This document shows positions 48,301-58,300 of a DNA stretch of 64,000 nt, one piece after another. The DNA is taken from positions 106,995,163 to 107,059,162 of the forward strand of contig OX465284.1 in the NCBI GenBank assembly GCA_949987705.1, given 5' to 3'. Position 1 is the first letter of the stretch; the number at the start of each line of letters is the position of its first letter. Origin of the DNA: Thereva unica. Lineage: Eukaryota > Arthropoda > Insecta > Diptera > Therevidae. Below the pieces are notes generated by a model that searched no databases, was not told the origin of the DNA, and saw nothing but the letters and a program-made list of their open reading frames with translations. Both the position numbers and the translations under genes were made by a program.

Positions 48301-51300
48301 CTGTCTGATAAAATCCGTACAAGTAATTTGGGAAATACTTCTCACTACAAAGTTTTCGTATTGATTTGGCAAATAAAGGTTTTACGTAGATCTTTGTGAT
48401 TTTGTGTATTTTGCATAGGGCTTTAAAGTAGTTTTCAATTTGTCCCTCTGAATCGGAGATGTCGAGCAGGAATTTTTCTAGAACTAAGTAGGTATTTTCG
48501 AAACATAATATTAAGAATTCTTGCAAATCTAATTCTCCACTCCATTTGTTGTACAATGCAACGCATCGTTCTTCTAGATCAGCTTGTTCAAATAAATCTG
48601 ATTTATTTCCAAATTGTTTATTGCTGTACAATACTAGTTGAATTAGATCGTCAGTGCTGAAATTTTGCAGTGATTTCATCATTATAGATACAATGCCTTC
48701 ATGTTCTTCTTTTAAACTTTTGATATTATTTCCAGATTCTAGATAAAGCTTAAGATAGTCGAGTATTTTCATACAGTGCTCAACAGTGAGTAGTTTTGCT
48801 TGTGAACGTATCGTCTCCAAGCATTCATCATTAGCAAACGCTACGGGTCTTTCAAACAGCTCATCGAACCACATTCTTTTCTCGTTAATATCACCAGTAA
48901 AATCATCGATTGTTTGTAGTATATGACCCATTGTTGAATTTTTGATTTTTTCCTGCAATGTCTGTGGTCGACGTAGAATAAATGCTAGCTGATTGTAAAC
49001 ATCATGTCCGAAAGATTTATTCTCTTTCATTCTCTCGACTAAGTAATACGCTTTCTCTCCAATCGCTGCCTGTAATGTTAAATCCGCAGATAAATCCTCT
49101 TCAGCCCAATGCATGAAAACATCAACTGTAACCAGCATAACATTATACTGCAGGGAATTCAACAGTGCCATTATTATCTTCATTTGAATATCCTTAACCA
49201 AATCCGAATACGTTCCCGTTTTCGAACCTGATTTCACGGCATACTTCTTAAATATATCATAAATCGAATACTTATCCTCAATCTTAAACTTCTCTCGACA
49301 CTCATACCTATCAAAACAGTACAGAATCATATCAATCAAATGCAGTATCGAAAATCCAGCATATTTAAAAAACCTCTTCTTCGACCAATCGGTGAACTTT
49401 TCAATATCCGGTGTATAAAACTGCCGCAGCAGCTCCATTGAATTATCATGAAATATTTGAAAGATCCTCTTCTTATCAATCACCTCCAAATTATGATAAT
49501 CTGATCTAGATATACTCATAAATATCGACTTAATAAGGTTATCAACCTTCTTCAGAACATCATACGGCTCCAAGAACTTAATCGAAGCAATTGCAGGATC
49601 GTAGAATTGAAACGAGAACCAACACGGCGTGTACGAGAGCATTTCGTAGAAGTATTTATCCAATTTCAATTCCCAGATTAGGGATATTAGAATGCATTTG
49701 GTTAGTGGTGGCGTGACTTCTAGGACATGTGCGATTCTATCTTCGTCCATCAGGTTGTACTTGTATGACATGTCAGTGTTGAGTATGAGGAAAAATGCTA
49801 TTTTCCGAACGTGGTGATCGTATTTCTCGACTACTCGGTTGTGTCGATCCATATAGCCCATGTGAGAGAAGTGAAGTTGAACTCTTGTTACTAGTTCGTG
49901 GATTATTTCATCGTTGCCTGGAATATACAAAGATAGAATTGATTAATTGAAGGGGCTATAATGCAACAGAAGCAAACATATGAGCTCGTCAAAAGTATCT
50001 CATAAAAGAGATGTTTTCTACAAAATGTGGAAAAGTAGAGCTTAATGATAGAGCCACTATAACTACCTGGATGTTCTATCTTTTAGTGCAGTGCCTGACG
50101 AAACTCAAGAAGCCAACGTTCACGTTGGCACGTCTCTCATAAAATCTGTACCGACATTCGCTTTCAATAGACGATGCGGAGTTAAGGGCTGGTTGGAAAG
50201 AGGTCAAAGTGGTTTTTGTACCGAAGGCAGGAAAAGCCTCCCAAACAACACCCAAATACTCCCGATTAGCCTATCATTCTTTCTTTTAAAGACTTTAGAA
50301 AGGCTAATCGAAATATATCTGAGGCAGACCACACTAACCTCGGAACTATCTGGCGCACAACACGCCACACAAAGGGCAAATCTACTGATACTGCTCTTTA
50401 CACATTGGTTTCAACCATTGAAAAAACCCTCGAGGTCAAGGAGTATACATTAGTAGTATTCCTTTGACATAGACGGAGTGTTTAACAACGTACTCCCGGG
50501 GCGTTATTACCCTGGCCTTGTCGGAACAGAGGATCGAGGCTTCGCTAGTTCTCCCATCCACCAAATGATTACTGGCAAGATGGTGAGCTCGTTCCTAGGC
50601 GACAGCTCTCGGTAGTCTAGGGAGTAAGGCGTCTGACTACCATCCCAGAGATCCCGGGTTCGAATTCTGGCAGAACCACGGTCTTTCGAAGGGCGGTAAA
50701 TAGAGGCACTCCGAAGTACTTTCCCAACTATCATCACAAAAGGAAAATCTCCCCACATTTAACACTTCCCGGACTGTCGACATCTTCTCAGATAGTCAGG
50801 CGGCTCTGAAGGCCAATGTCGAAGATTTCTTAACGAGATGGCTCAACAGTTCAGGACCCTCCTCGTATGGGAGCTCGGTCACCGAAATATAGAGGGAAGC
50901 TAACGAACTTGAAAGGAAAGAATTGGTATGCCTTGGGCCACTTTCAAACTCCGATGCAAACAGCACACAATGCAACAAGCGGAGCAGCATTGAAGGGATC
51001 TTAATAAATGCACCTTGTCCAGATTAACTTGGCCCTCTCTCTATGATCTCAGTGAACCGCTCCACTACTGAGCCTCGGGTGACAAGACCTCTCAGCTATA
51101 GTGGGAGTGCTGACGGGACACTATCTGATAGAAACGCATGCGACCCGCTTAGGTCTAGGGTTCTACAAATTTTGCAGAAGCTGTAAGAATCCGGACGAAG
51201 AAGAAAGTGGATGTAGTACTCTTCCGTCACTGCCCAGTCCTATGCAGAAGGTGACTAACCGTTTTTGGTGAGCCCTTTCTAAGCATAAGTATCTCTCGTT

Positions 51301-53175
51301 TGAACTCTTGGATAGATTAGGTTAAGTTAGGTTAGATATGGCTGAGCCGATTCGTCAGAGCCCTTGGTGTAGGCCAATTGGTTCACTACGGCTTCCATGT
51401 CTGTTTTGTAGACCTTCATTCGATCTGTTGTAAGCCGTAGTTCACGGCGATTTTTCCTTATCCAGATGGTTCAGACATTCATCATTTAGGAGCAGAATAA
51501 CTTGAATCGGGGCCTTGTCCCGTTTTGATAACCTTCCAGTTTCTGCGTCGATTTGAGGGTTAAAGGCTTTTAGCATGGTGAGTATTTCCTCAGGTTCCGA
51601 TGGAGCCACCGGTTGTCCCGCAGGACCTCCATAGCCACTTTAGCGAGGGCGACTTGCTCCCACCGCCATTAGAGCTTGGGGATCTTCCCATTTTCGTCGT
51701 ACTTGTCCAGGACGCCGATTATTTTGCGATCCTTCGGTACTTCTGCGAAGAATATCGCTTTGGTTCCGTGCGTTTTGAACTTTTTTGGAACTGGATTTAG
51801 GTGTTGGTTTCCTCTACCGATTGTTGGCGTTTAAAGACTGGTGCACCTCTAAACCGCTCTAGCGTGCAGTTTGGGATGACTTGCTTTCACCTATGTCATC
51901 CTGGATTTTGATGTGGTCCTCCTTAGACACTTGGTCTTCTCAGGTCCAGTTGGTGGCCAAGCGGCGAAGGATTCTGCTGGCTAGGCGGGCTTCTTGATGA
52001 CCTGCCTTTGTCGGGTCAGATCTAGTTAGATTTTTGCTCTTCCGCACACCATTGCTCCTGTGATCCCCCGCAGTGGCCGTACACACAGGTGTGCGCTGGG
52101 CAGCGACAGTGCCACAAGGGGAACTAGCTGCTTCCACTAGGTTTGGGTTGGCTCGGGGGTATCGCCGCCCTGTTTTTAGCGGGATTTGTGTTCCCTTCCG
52201 GTTTTCGTGTAAAGGAACCGGACCCCTCTTTTGTTTAAGTGTTTTAATATTATTCATAATTTACTCCTACCAGTAGCGGGGAGGTCTACCCGGGCCGAGA
52301 TCCGCAGTACACGGGTAAGGCTGGATAGAACCGAAGATCGCCATGTATCCGCAGCACGCCGTTCATGACTGAGCTGACAGCCCCGTCGGAGTGTTATCCC
52401 TCCTGAAACAAGGGAGTCCCGCTAACCAGTCGACAGAGGCTGTGACACAGGCAGTACCCGACTACTAGGTGAACCAAGAGGTGCACCGTCAACTAGGTGA
52501 AGACTCGTCCTATGCTGAACATTAGTACTGTGTTATTAACCGGTTAAACCGGCGAGATACCTTTTTTTTATGTGAAAGACTAGAAGCTCAGTGAAAGGCC
52601 CTTTGTACTGTCGACAACCTATATTTTTCGTATAGAGTGGAATGTCTACCAGCAGCTCTAATCGGAAGTTATTGAAGAGTGAGAGAAGTGAAGGAAGCAA
52701 CTGCCACAACCAAGCCTTATTAGGGCCATACACTCAATGGGATCTTAGAGATATTTAGAGGACCTTAAGTTGTTCTCATACAACAGAGGGAATTGAACCC
52801 AAATAAAAATCATTACCACGATTTTGATTGTACAAAAACCATAGTGCCATATATTTTTTGTTTCTACATCAAAGTCTACAAAGGAAAAGATAAGAAGACC
52901 ATTAAAATAAAATAAAAACAGGCGGGAACTGTATGAAAGAAAAAAAAACAGCTTTCAGACATCTGACAAAAAAAGGAATAAATAAATTCCGGCATTTTCT
53001 GGATATTAAAAACATCTGTAATAATCCAATTACCTCCTCTATACTGCACCCTCGCAAATTCCTTAACATTCTCATCGCAATATTCAAATATCGCCTTAAT
53101 AGAATCGAAATCTTTACAGTAATCCATATTGGTATTGTTAGCAAATAACTTTAAAACATCATTAATATCACGCAT
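45355..53175 (-). CDS. Unrecognised 893-residue helical protein (4 exons)
   Basis: Coding exons on the minus strand are 53175..53034, 49917..47992, 46029..45866 and 45804..45355. Donors and acceptors are GT-AG and the phases are 1, 1 and 0, keeping one open frame of 894 codons including the stop. I chose ATG at 53175, because the codon before it is GTG. The protein has no signal peptide, no clear membrane segment and no zinc, kinase or nuclease motif. It is rich in Leu, Lys, Glu, Tyr and Phe with regular amphipathic spacing, which suggests an all-helical scaffold, possibly of HEAT/ARM type. I do not recognise the family. Introns of 3.1 kb and about 2 kb are stuffed with transposons, and the third is about 60 bp. 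The gene converges on the hydrolase gene, with the stop codons about 130 bp apart and an AATAAA (minus strand, 45350..45345) just past the stop. Confidence 0.85.
46120..46620 (+). pseudogene. RTE-type reverse transcriptase fragment
   Basis: Pieces in shifting frames read SFRANRSISDRLMTLKQIL (the 'AGFR..RST.DQ..TL.QI' segment) and QGDGLAQ (the QGD.L motif). A Tyr-Ala-Asp-like pair follows near 46605. It sits within intron 2 of the 893-residue gene, antisense to that gene. Confidence 0.6.
46640..47095 (+). pseudogene. R1/LOA-like ORF2 pieces: linker and RNase H start
   Basis: Reading YKDCLKLYRKAIASAKRNAW matches the linker between endonuclease and reverse transcriptase in R1/LOA elements. Downstream FDVRIFTDGSTTSEGI has the RNase H opening motif (TDGS). 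The reverse transcriptase itself is missing between them, so the copy is internally deleted. Confidence 0.5.
47100..47360 (-). pseudogene. Mariner transposase C-terminal fragment (DD34D spacing intact)
   Basis: The minus-strand frame holds QHDDTRLHDANVFENCLEML and YPPYSTNIVPSDFYLFESM. Exactly 34 residues separate the Asp of QHD from the Asp of PSD, the mariner signature. HGLAEQHF follows, as in mauritiana-type transposases. The N-terminal DNA-binding half and the terminal repeats are not seen. Confidence 0.8.
47577..47780. repeat. Dispersed repeat and SINE-like 3' end
   Basis: The part at 47577..47670 (CTTTCGCAGCCAGTATTTCC... CAGGGTTCATCACC...CCCGATCCCTCATAACCC) is a second copy of the segment at 11163..11270. 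At 47733..47776 GGTAGTACAATGGGTAAC...CCAGAACTGCCACATAAAAA resembles the SINE at 28481 in its A-box and CCCACATAAAA end, but is more diverged. Confidence 0.45.
50091..50608 (+). pseudogene. R1/LOA-like reverse transcriptase, 5' part of an interrupted copy
   Basis: The frame contains LPISLSFFLLKTLERLIEIY and GAQHATQRA, the 'PISL.SFLLKTLERL...Q.A' block of R1/LOA reverse transcriptase. Further on DIDGVFNNV carries the first catalytic motif after a frameshift at about 50465. IHQMITGKMVSSFLGD follows. The copy continues at 50770 after a SINE insertion. Confidence 0.7.
50609..50765 (+). mobile_element. tRNA-derived SINE inserted in an R1/LOA-like element
   Basis: CTCGGTAGTCTAGGGAGTAA GGCGTCTGACTACC resembles a tRNA 5' half with A box, and GATCCCGGGTTCGAATTC contains a canonical B box (GGTTCGAATTC). 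A tRNA-unrelated body of about 100 bp follows. The first half matches the poly-A-tailed copy at 28481. Its borders are set by where the host element's sequence stops and resumes. I could not identify a target duplication. Confidence 0.65.
50766..51300 (+). pseudogene. R1/LOA-like RNase H and C-terminal part of the same interrupted copy
   Basis: The reading TVDIFSDSQAALKAN matches the RNase H motif (V.I.SDSQAA..A). Later HYLIETHATRLGLGFYKFCR SC is followed by an acidic Glu run, the typical end of LOA ORF2 (GH......HA.RLG.....CR.C...EE). Stops and frameshifts are present. Confidence 0.65.
51340..52540 (-). pseudogene. Non-LTR ORF1 (gag-like) remnant with GC-rich 5' leader
   Basis: On the minus strand a GC-rich leader (52540..52270) is followed by a frame from 52257 that is Lys/Arg-rich. 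It then shows pieces such as EILTMLKAFNPQIDAETGRL, which resemble the capsid-like region of LOA/R1 ORF1 proteins. No zinc-knuckle end is left. The family assignment is tentative. Confidence 0.4.
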
Positions 53176-53976
53176 CACTTTAACTATTTATATATTATAT
53201 TGTTATGAAATACTATTAAGAATATAAGTCAAGAAAATTGATTTCAAGTTAGCGCACTTAAAAACCATTCAAATTAAATATTTTAATCAAAAAAACCTGC
53301 CGTCAGAAAAAAAATAAACTTTGCAAACATTTGAAATAGACATGAAGTTGGTTGTGATGATTGCGCGATTTTTTCGAAGTGAAGAAGAGATTTGTGGAGG
53401 GTTTTTTGTACTAAAAAAATTTTTAACAAGTAAAATTGTTTTTTATTTTTATTTTAATTATTTATTCGTAGAATTTATTTTTCGAAAAATTAATAATTTC
53501 AAGTAATAAATTTTTAAAGTTGTGTAAAATCGGTTATCTGAAAAGTCTTAATCGCCATATTTAGCCGGAATGGGGTGTGGGGACCAGAGTCCCCTAAAAT
53601 TGAAAGATTATATCCTAAAAGTAGGAAGGGAAAGGTTAAATCCCAAAAGGGGGACTCCGGCCCCCAAAATCGAAAGAGGAAATTTTAAATAGGGGATGGC
53701 CCATTCGAGTAAATACTCGAAGGGCCGCACCCTCGGCGGGCCTGAGGGCCGGCTGGCCGGGGGTCGAGCGTACTACGGACTACACTCACAAAAATCGTCT
53801 CAAATTTGACCTTTCCTATTCCTCACCTCTCTTCCCCGTTATGTGCTCGCCTTCGGCCGACCGCCCTCGCCGCCTGAGAGAAGTATTTCTCAGAGCTAGC
53901 CCTAAATCGAGCGAAAAGGAGGAGGAAAAATAGCACAGTGCGCGTCGTACGCCTTCTGCACAGTCCGTAGGAAATA
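53176..53976. other. Intergenic stretch upstream of the 893-residue gene, with a GC-rich patch
   Basis: 53176..53560 is AT-rich and could hold the promoter of the minus-strand gene, though no clear motif is visible. 53560..53780 is GC-rich and repetitive (GGGGACCAGAGTCCCC, TTCGAGTAAATACTCGAA palindrome) and may be a transposon end. Confidence 0.4.
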
Positions 53977-54152
53977 TACAGGGTATATTACTGAAAATGT
54001 CGAAACGCGTGGCTCAAAATTGGATGGGTGTTTAAGTTGGTTGGTTGGTTGGGGAAGTTGACGACCCCCCCCCCCCATACGATATTTTGTTCGTCTATCC
54101 AAGAGCTATCCACAGCCAGGCGTTTCGAAATTTTCAGTAATACACCCTGTAT
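53977..54152. mobile_element. Palindromic MITE of about 176 bp
   Basis: TACAGGGTATATTACTGAAA (left) and TACAGGGTGTATTACTGAAA (right, reversed) begin inverted arms that continue through TCGAAACGC(G/C)TGGCT. The TA at either side and the ACAGGGT ends suggest a mariner-type non-autonomous element. An internal C run at 54066..54078 and a TTGG repeat lie near the centre. Confidence 0.75.
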
Positions 54153-55394
54153 AAAATTTGGGCCGGTCACTACCGAAATGCTCGGGCCGCTAAGGGGGAG
54201 CCAATCCGTCCCTGTATGGGGAACGGAGCGTACTTGACTTTTCAATTGCACCATTTGTTTTAGGAGAACATATAGGATGATTTGTAGAACGTTCGACACC
54301 AGTGCTAATTTCACGATTGAATCCTTGCGCATGTATAACAATGCTAAGATTCGCCTTGGGAGTTCTTTATTTTAGAAGATCCAAAAGAAGGTTTTGCAGT
54401 TTTACTTCCGACATTAGTGCTAATTTCAGCTCCGCCCCCCATAGCCCCCTTTTAAGATTTCTTCTTTCGATTTTACATAAGAACGGTTAGACCAAGAGGA
54501 ATTTGCAAAAAAAACTAGGAGGCTTGGGTAAAGTCCACGGCTTTGGATTAATCCGTTCGTTTTCCTGCCATTTTTAACTGTCGTTTTCCGTATTTATATC
54601 ATTTGACCGCCATTTTAAAACTTTCGAAATTTCGAACTCGAAGCATTTATTTCAGCGAATATTGCAGAGCAGATTGCAACATGGGTGCAATATGGGTGTC
54701 TCAACTGGCAATTTCAATGCAATTCGAAATTGCAATCAACCGACAATAAATTTTTCGAAAAATGAATTCTACGAACCAAAATACATAAATATAAAAAAAT
54801 TTCATAAAAATCGGAGGTAAGTACTTAAAAAGTTTGTAGTTATATTTAATTTATTTAAGATTTATAAAAATTAATAAAATATTAAAAATTATTTTATAAA
54901 TTAAATACTTCGCCATCTAGTGACCAAATCTTAACATATAAAAATCCACCATGATATTTCATATTCACCATAAAATTTATTAAATTCTCTTCACCACACT
55001 AAAAATTCCCAATTTACGAATTCGAGAGAGCAATTAAACCCCGAATGTGACATGGCGGCGTCTGCTGTGTAGGAACAAAGTTTGACTGACTTAGAAATTT
55101 CATTTTTTTAATTTGATATAAAAAAATTGTATTTAAAATATATAATAATAATAAATTAATCGCAACATAAATAAGCATATTAAGTAAATTAAGTTTTCTT
55201 TCAATTTTAAACCGTTACATTATCAAGTATTGTTCAACTTTTTTCAATGTTCTTCAATTCATGACTAAAAAGAAGAAAATTCCAATTTGTGTCGTCGGGG
55301 CGAAAAACAAAAAAAATAAAATTTCTTCACAAATTAATTTCTACAATTACTGCAATAATATACAAAACAAAATTATTTATTTTAATTTGCATTG
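54153..55394. other. Intergenic and 5' region of the WAC gene
   Basis: AT-rich. At about 55052 the sequence ACATGGCGGCGTC resembles a YY1/Pho-type GCCAT element and lies 340 bp upstream of the start codon. It may mark the promoter or 5' UTR, but this is a motif match only. Confidence 0.35.
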
Positions 55395-58300
55395 ATGGTA
55401 ATGCATGCTAGAAAACCGCAACGTATGAGCGATGGGTAAATATTTTGCATTATAAAATTTTTGATTTTTCTTTTTTTTTTCCACTTTGTAAAAAAAATTT
55501 TTTTCACATTTTTTTTGATTGGTAAGAAAGCGAAAAAAAAATTTTTTTTTTCTAACATTTCCTCCCTCCCCTTCTGGCTCTTTTCAGGTACTTTGAAAAG
55601 CATCAGGCCCATCCTTACCAGGTAATTATTAATGTTTTAATATTCAATTAAATAACTGCGATTGCATCGAAAAAATGATCCGGTATCGATATATATTATT
55701 TTGGGCTCTTCTAATTGGAACTGACGGAGGGTTTCGCCTCAATCTACTCGAGATGAAGTTACACAAAATTTTCACGTCCATGATTTGTTATCGATCTGTC
55801 ACATAAACGCATTTTTTTCCCAACTTCCTCAAACATTTTCCGGGCTTGAAATTATTAAATAGAGATAAATAAAAGGTATCGGAAAACCTTGTGCACGGTG
55901 GAAAATGCATTTTTATGCCGGGGAAATAGAATTTGTCGAATTCTTGGTTATTATAATCTTAACCTCCCTCCGTGCACCACCACCGTTCTCAATAATAACA
56001 TTTTTTTTAGTTAAATTATTTGCGCAATAGAAAATTAGCATTTTTATTAATTATATGTATCGTTTGCCAAATACATCAATGGAGCAATAACCTACCTAAA
56101 AAAATCAATGTTTTCAATACGCTTTAAGGACCCCGATTGTGCAATAATATCTTATCCATAAAACTTTTCAATTTCAGAGCTCTAAATACAGCTCAAAAAG
56201 AGACTATGAACGGGATACACCAAGATCATCATCAAATTATGGTCGTGACAGGGATAATTCCCCATCAACTGGTGGCGGCGGTACATCAATGAACAACGGT
56301 AACAGTTCATACCGTTCTAATTCACCAGAATTAGATTCACCGCCAAGACACGATATTCGGGATAGGGACAGAGACCGTGACAGGTTTAGTTATTTACAAA
56401 AGATGCGGGAACGCGATAGAGATGTTTACAAGAAAGGTAAACAAAATACACCTATTTAGTTATATTTGTTAAATTATCAATTAAAATTCAACTAAAAATA
56501 TTCATCAATATATTGTCTAAATCCCAATTTTTTCCAGATAAAAGAGAACGAGGACGCGGTAGCGAAAGAGATTCTGAACATCGGACAAATCACGATAGGA
56601 TTGACAGACGTTCATCAAAAATATGCGCGACAAGTAGTAGTGATAAACGTTCGGGTTCAGATGATCGAGATAGGGATCGTGATCGGGATATTAGAGATGG
56701 CGGTGGTGGTGGCGGCGGCGGCGGAGGAGGAGGCGGCGGTGGTGGTGGTGGTAAACGGGATCGTAACGATCGGGATAGGGATCGTGATAGAGACCGTGAA
56801 CGGGATAGAGATCGTGAAAGGAATGATCGTGATAGAGATCGTGAAAGGGATAGAAATGATCGTGGTGAAAGGATTGTTAGAATTGGTGACTGGAGTGAGC
56901 ATGTTAGTTCTTCAGGTATGTTGTTTTTGTTTATTTATTTATTAAGTTTTTAGCTGGATAGTAGTGTAGTGCATGTTTCGTTGGGTATGACTTGAATCTT
57001 TTAATTGTCATCGTGCAAAATCCTGTCTGACTTCGTCATAGCTTCTGCATTATCACTAATCCTGGTTTCCCTGGATGGTTTCATGGATAATTGTGACCCC
57101 TGTACTGGAAGTCGAGTCGTGTTTCGTGACAAGTTGTTTGAGTTTAAGAAACTGACGGTTCAGTCGAATTACGACTTTCAGAACAGGGGCCTTAAACAAC
57201 CCCTCTACAACTCGAAGCACTTGCTAGCTAGGAATTTAGAGCTTCCAATAACCATTTTCTACGCAAATCAACACAGTTCCCAATGAAACTGTCTGCCACT
57301 ACGGGAAATCCAATTGGTTGTATCTTCTAAGCGCTTGACTGGGATTTGTGTTTCCGTAGTGCCAATGCCCAAAATCATACAACCAGAAATACGTTTGTCC
57401 ATTCCTTACTCTACCAAATCTATAAAGCCTAGAACGAATAGCTGTTGCAATGGAGAATGCATGAACACAATTAAAGCTTAAGAATCCAGCTATAGAGCGT
57501 ACAGACATTCCACAAATTAATCCCCTCATCATGAGTATATTAAATTGAGAAACTCCTGTTATACCGTCATCAGGAAAGTCGAATGATCATTCTTTGAAAG
57601 GATGGGAAGAAAGATTATCAACACAATTGCAAGCAGCGAAACCTTCTGGTCCTTGGTAACTTTCTTCAAGAAGAATTTAACCTCATCCACAACACCTTAT
57701 TTCAATGATGAGGGGGGGATAATAGAAGGCAAATCCAACGTTGATTTATTGGAATCTCTGTTCGTTTCAAGTTCTTCTTTACCCGAAATTGCTATGTGAC
57801 CCCTGTCTCCGAGTATAAATCCCATTCAATGGATGGGGATTTCTTCAGGGCTTGTGCTTCAATAAATCCACTGGCCCTGAAAATATTAAAATAAATCGAC
57901 TGGCCCTAAAATATTGAGGACGAAGGAATCACATTGAATCCAATACCTATAAAACCAAGTACTAATAAAACCTCCACCGATCTTCCATCTGCCTGAGTGG
58001 ACAGTGTGAATCTAATAGGATCTCTTAATATCAGAGGTACAAGATGTACAGTTAGAATTATTGGTGAATTATCTCCACCCCTCAGAACAAATAGATAATT
58101 AAGGCAAGGTGACGCCCTCTCCTGCTTGTTATTCAACGTGGTCCTAGAAAAACCAGTAAGAGATGCATAGAATAACACATCAGGGTGTATCTTTTATAGG
58201 TCAGTGCAATTATTAGACTTTGCCGACGATATTGCTATCCTTGGAAGATCATTTTAGAGCATGAAGGAGACCTTTGTAGCACTTGAGCAAGTCGCAAGCC

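Noticed and set aside
50609..50690. Functional tRNA gene
   Set aside because: A and B boxes are present, but the acceptor stem does not pair and the copy lies within a dead retroelement, so a SINE head fits better.
53176..53178. Start codon one codon upstream (GTG) for the 893-residue protein
   Set aside because: The codon is GTG; the next codon is ATG at 53175, the normal start.
56601..56945. Overlapping frames in WAC exon 4 on both strands
   Set aside because: Shadow frames of the Arg-Asp and glycine repeats; only the frame that joins in phase with exons 3 and 5 is kept.
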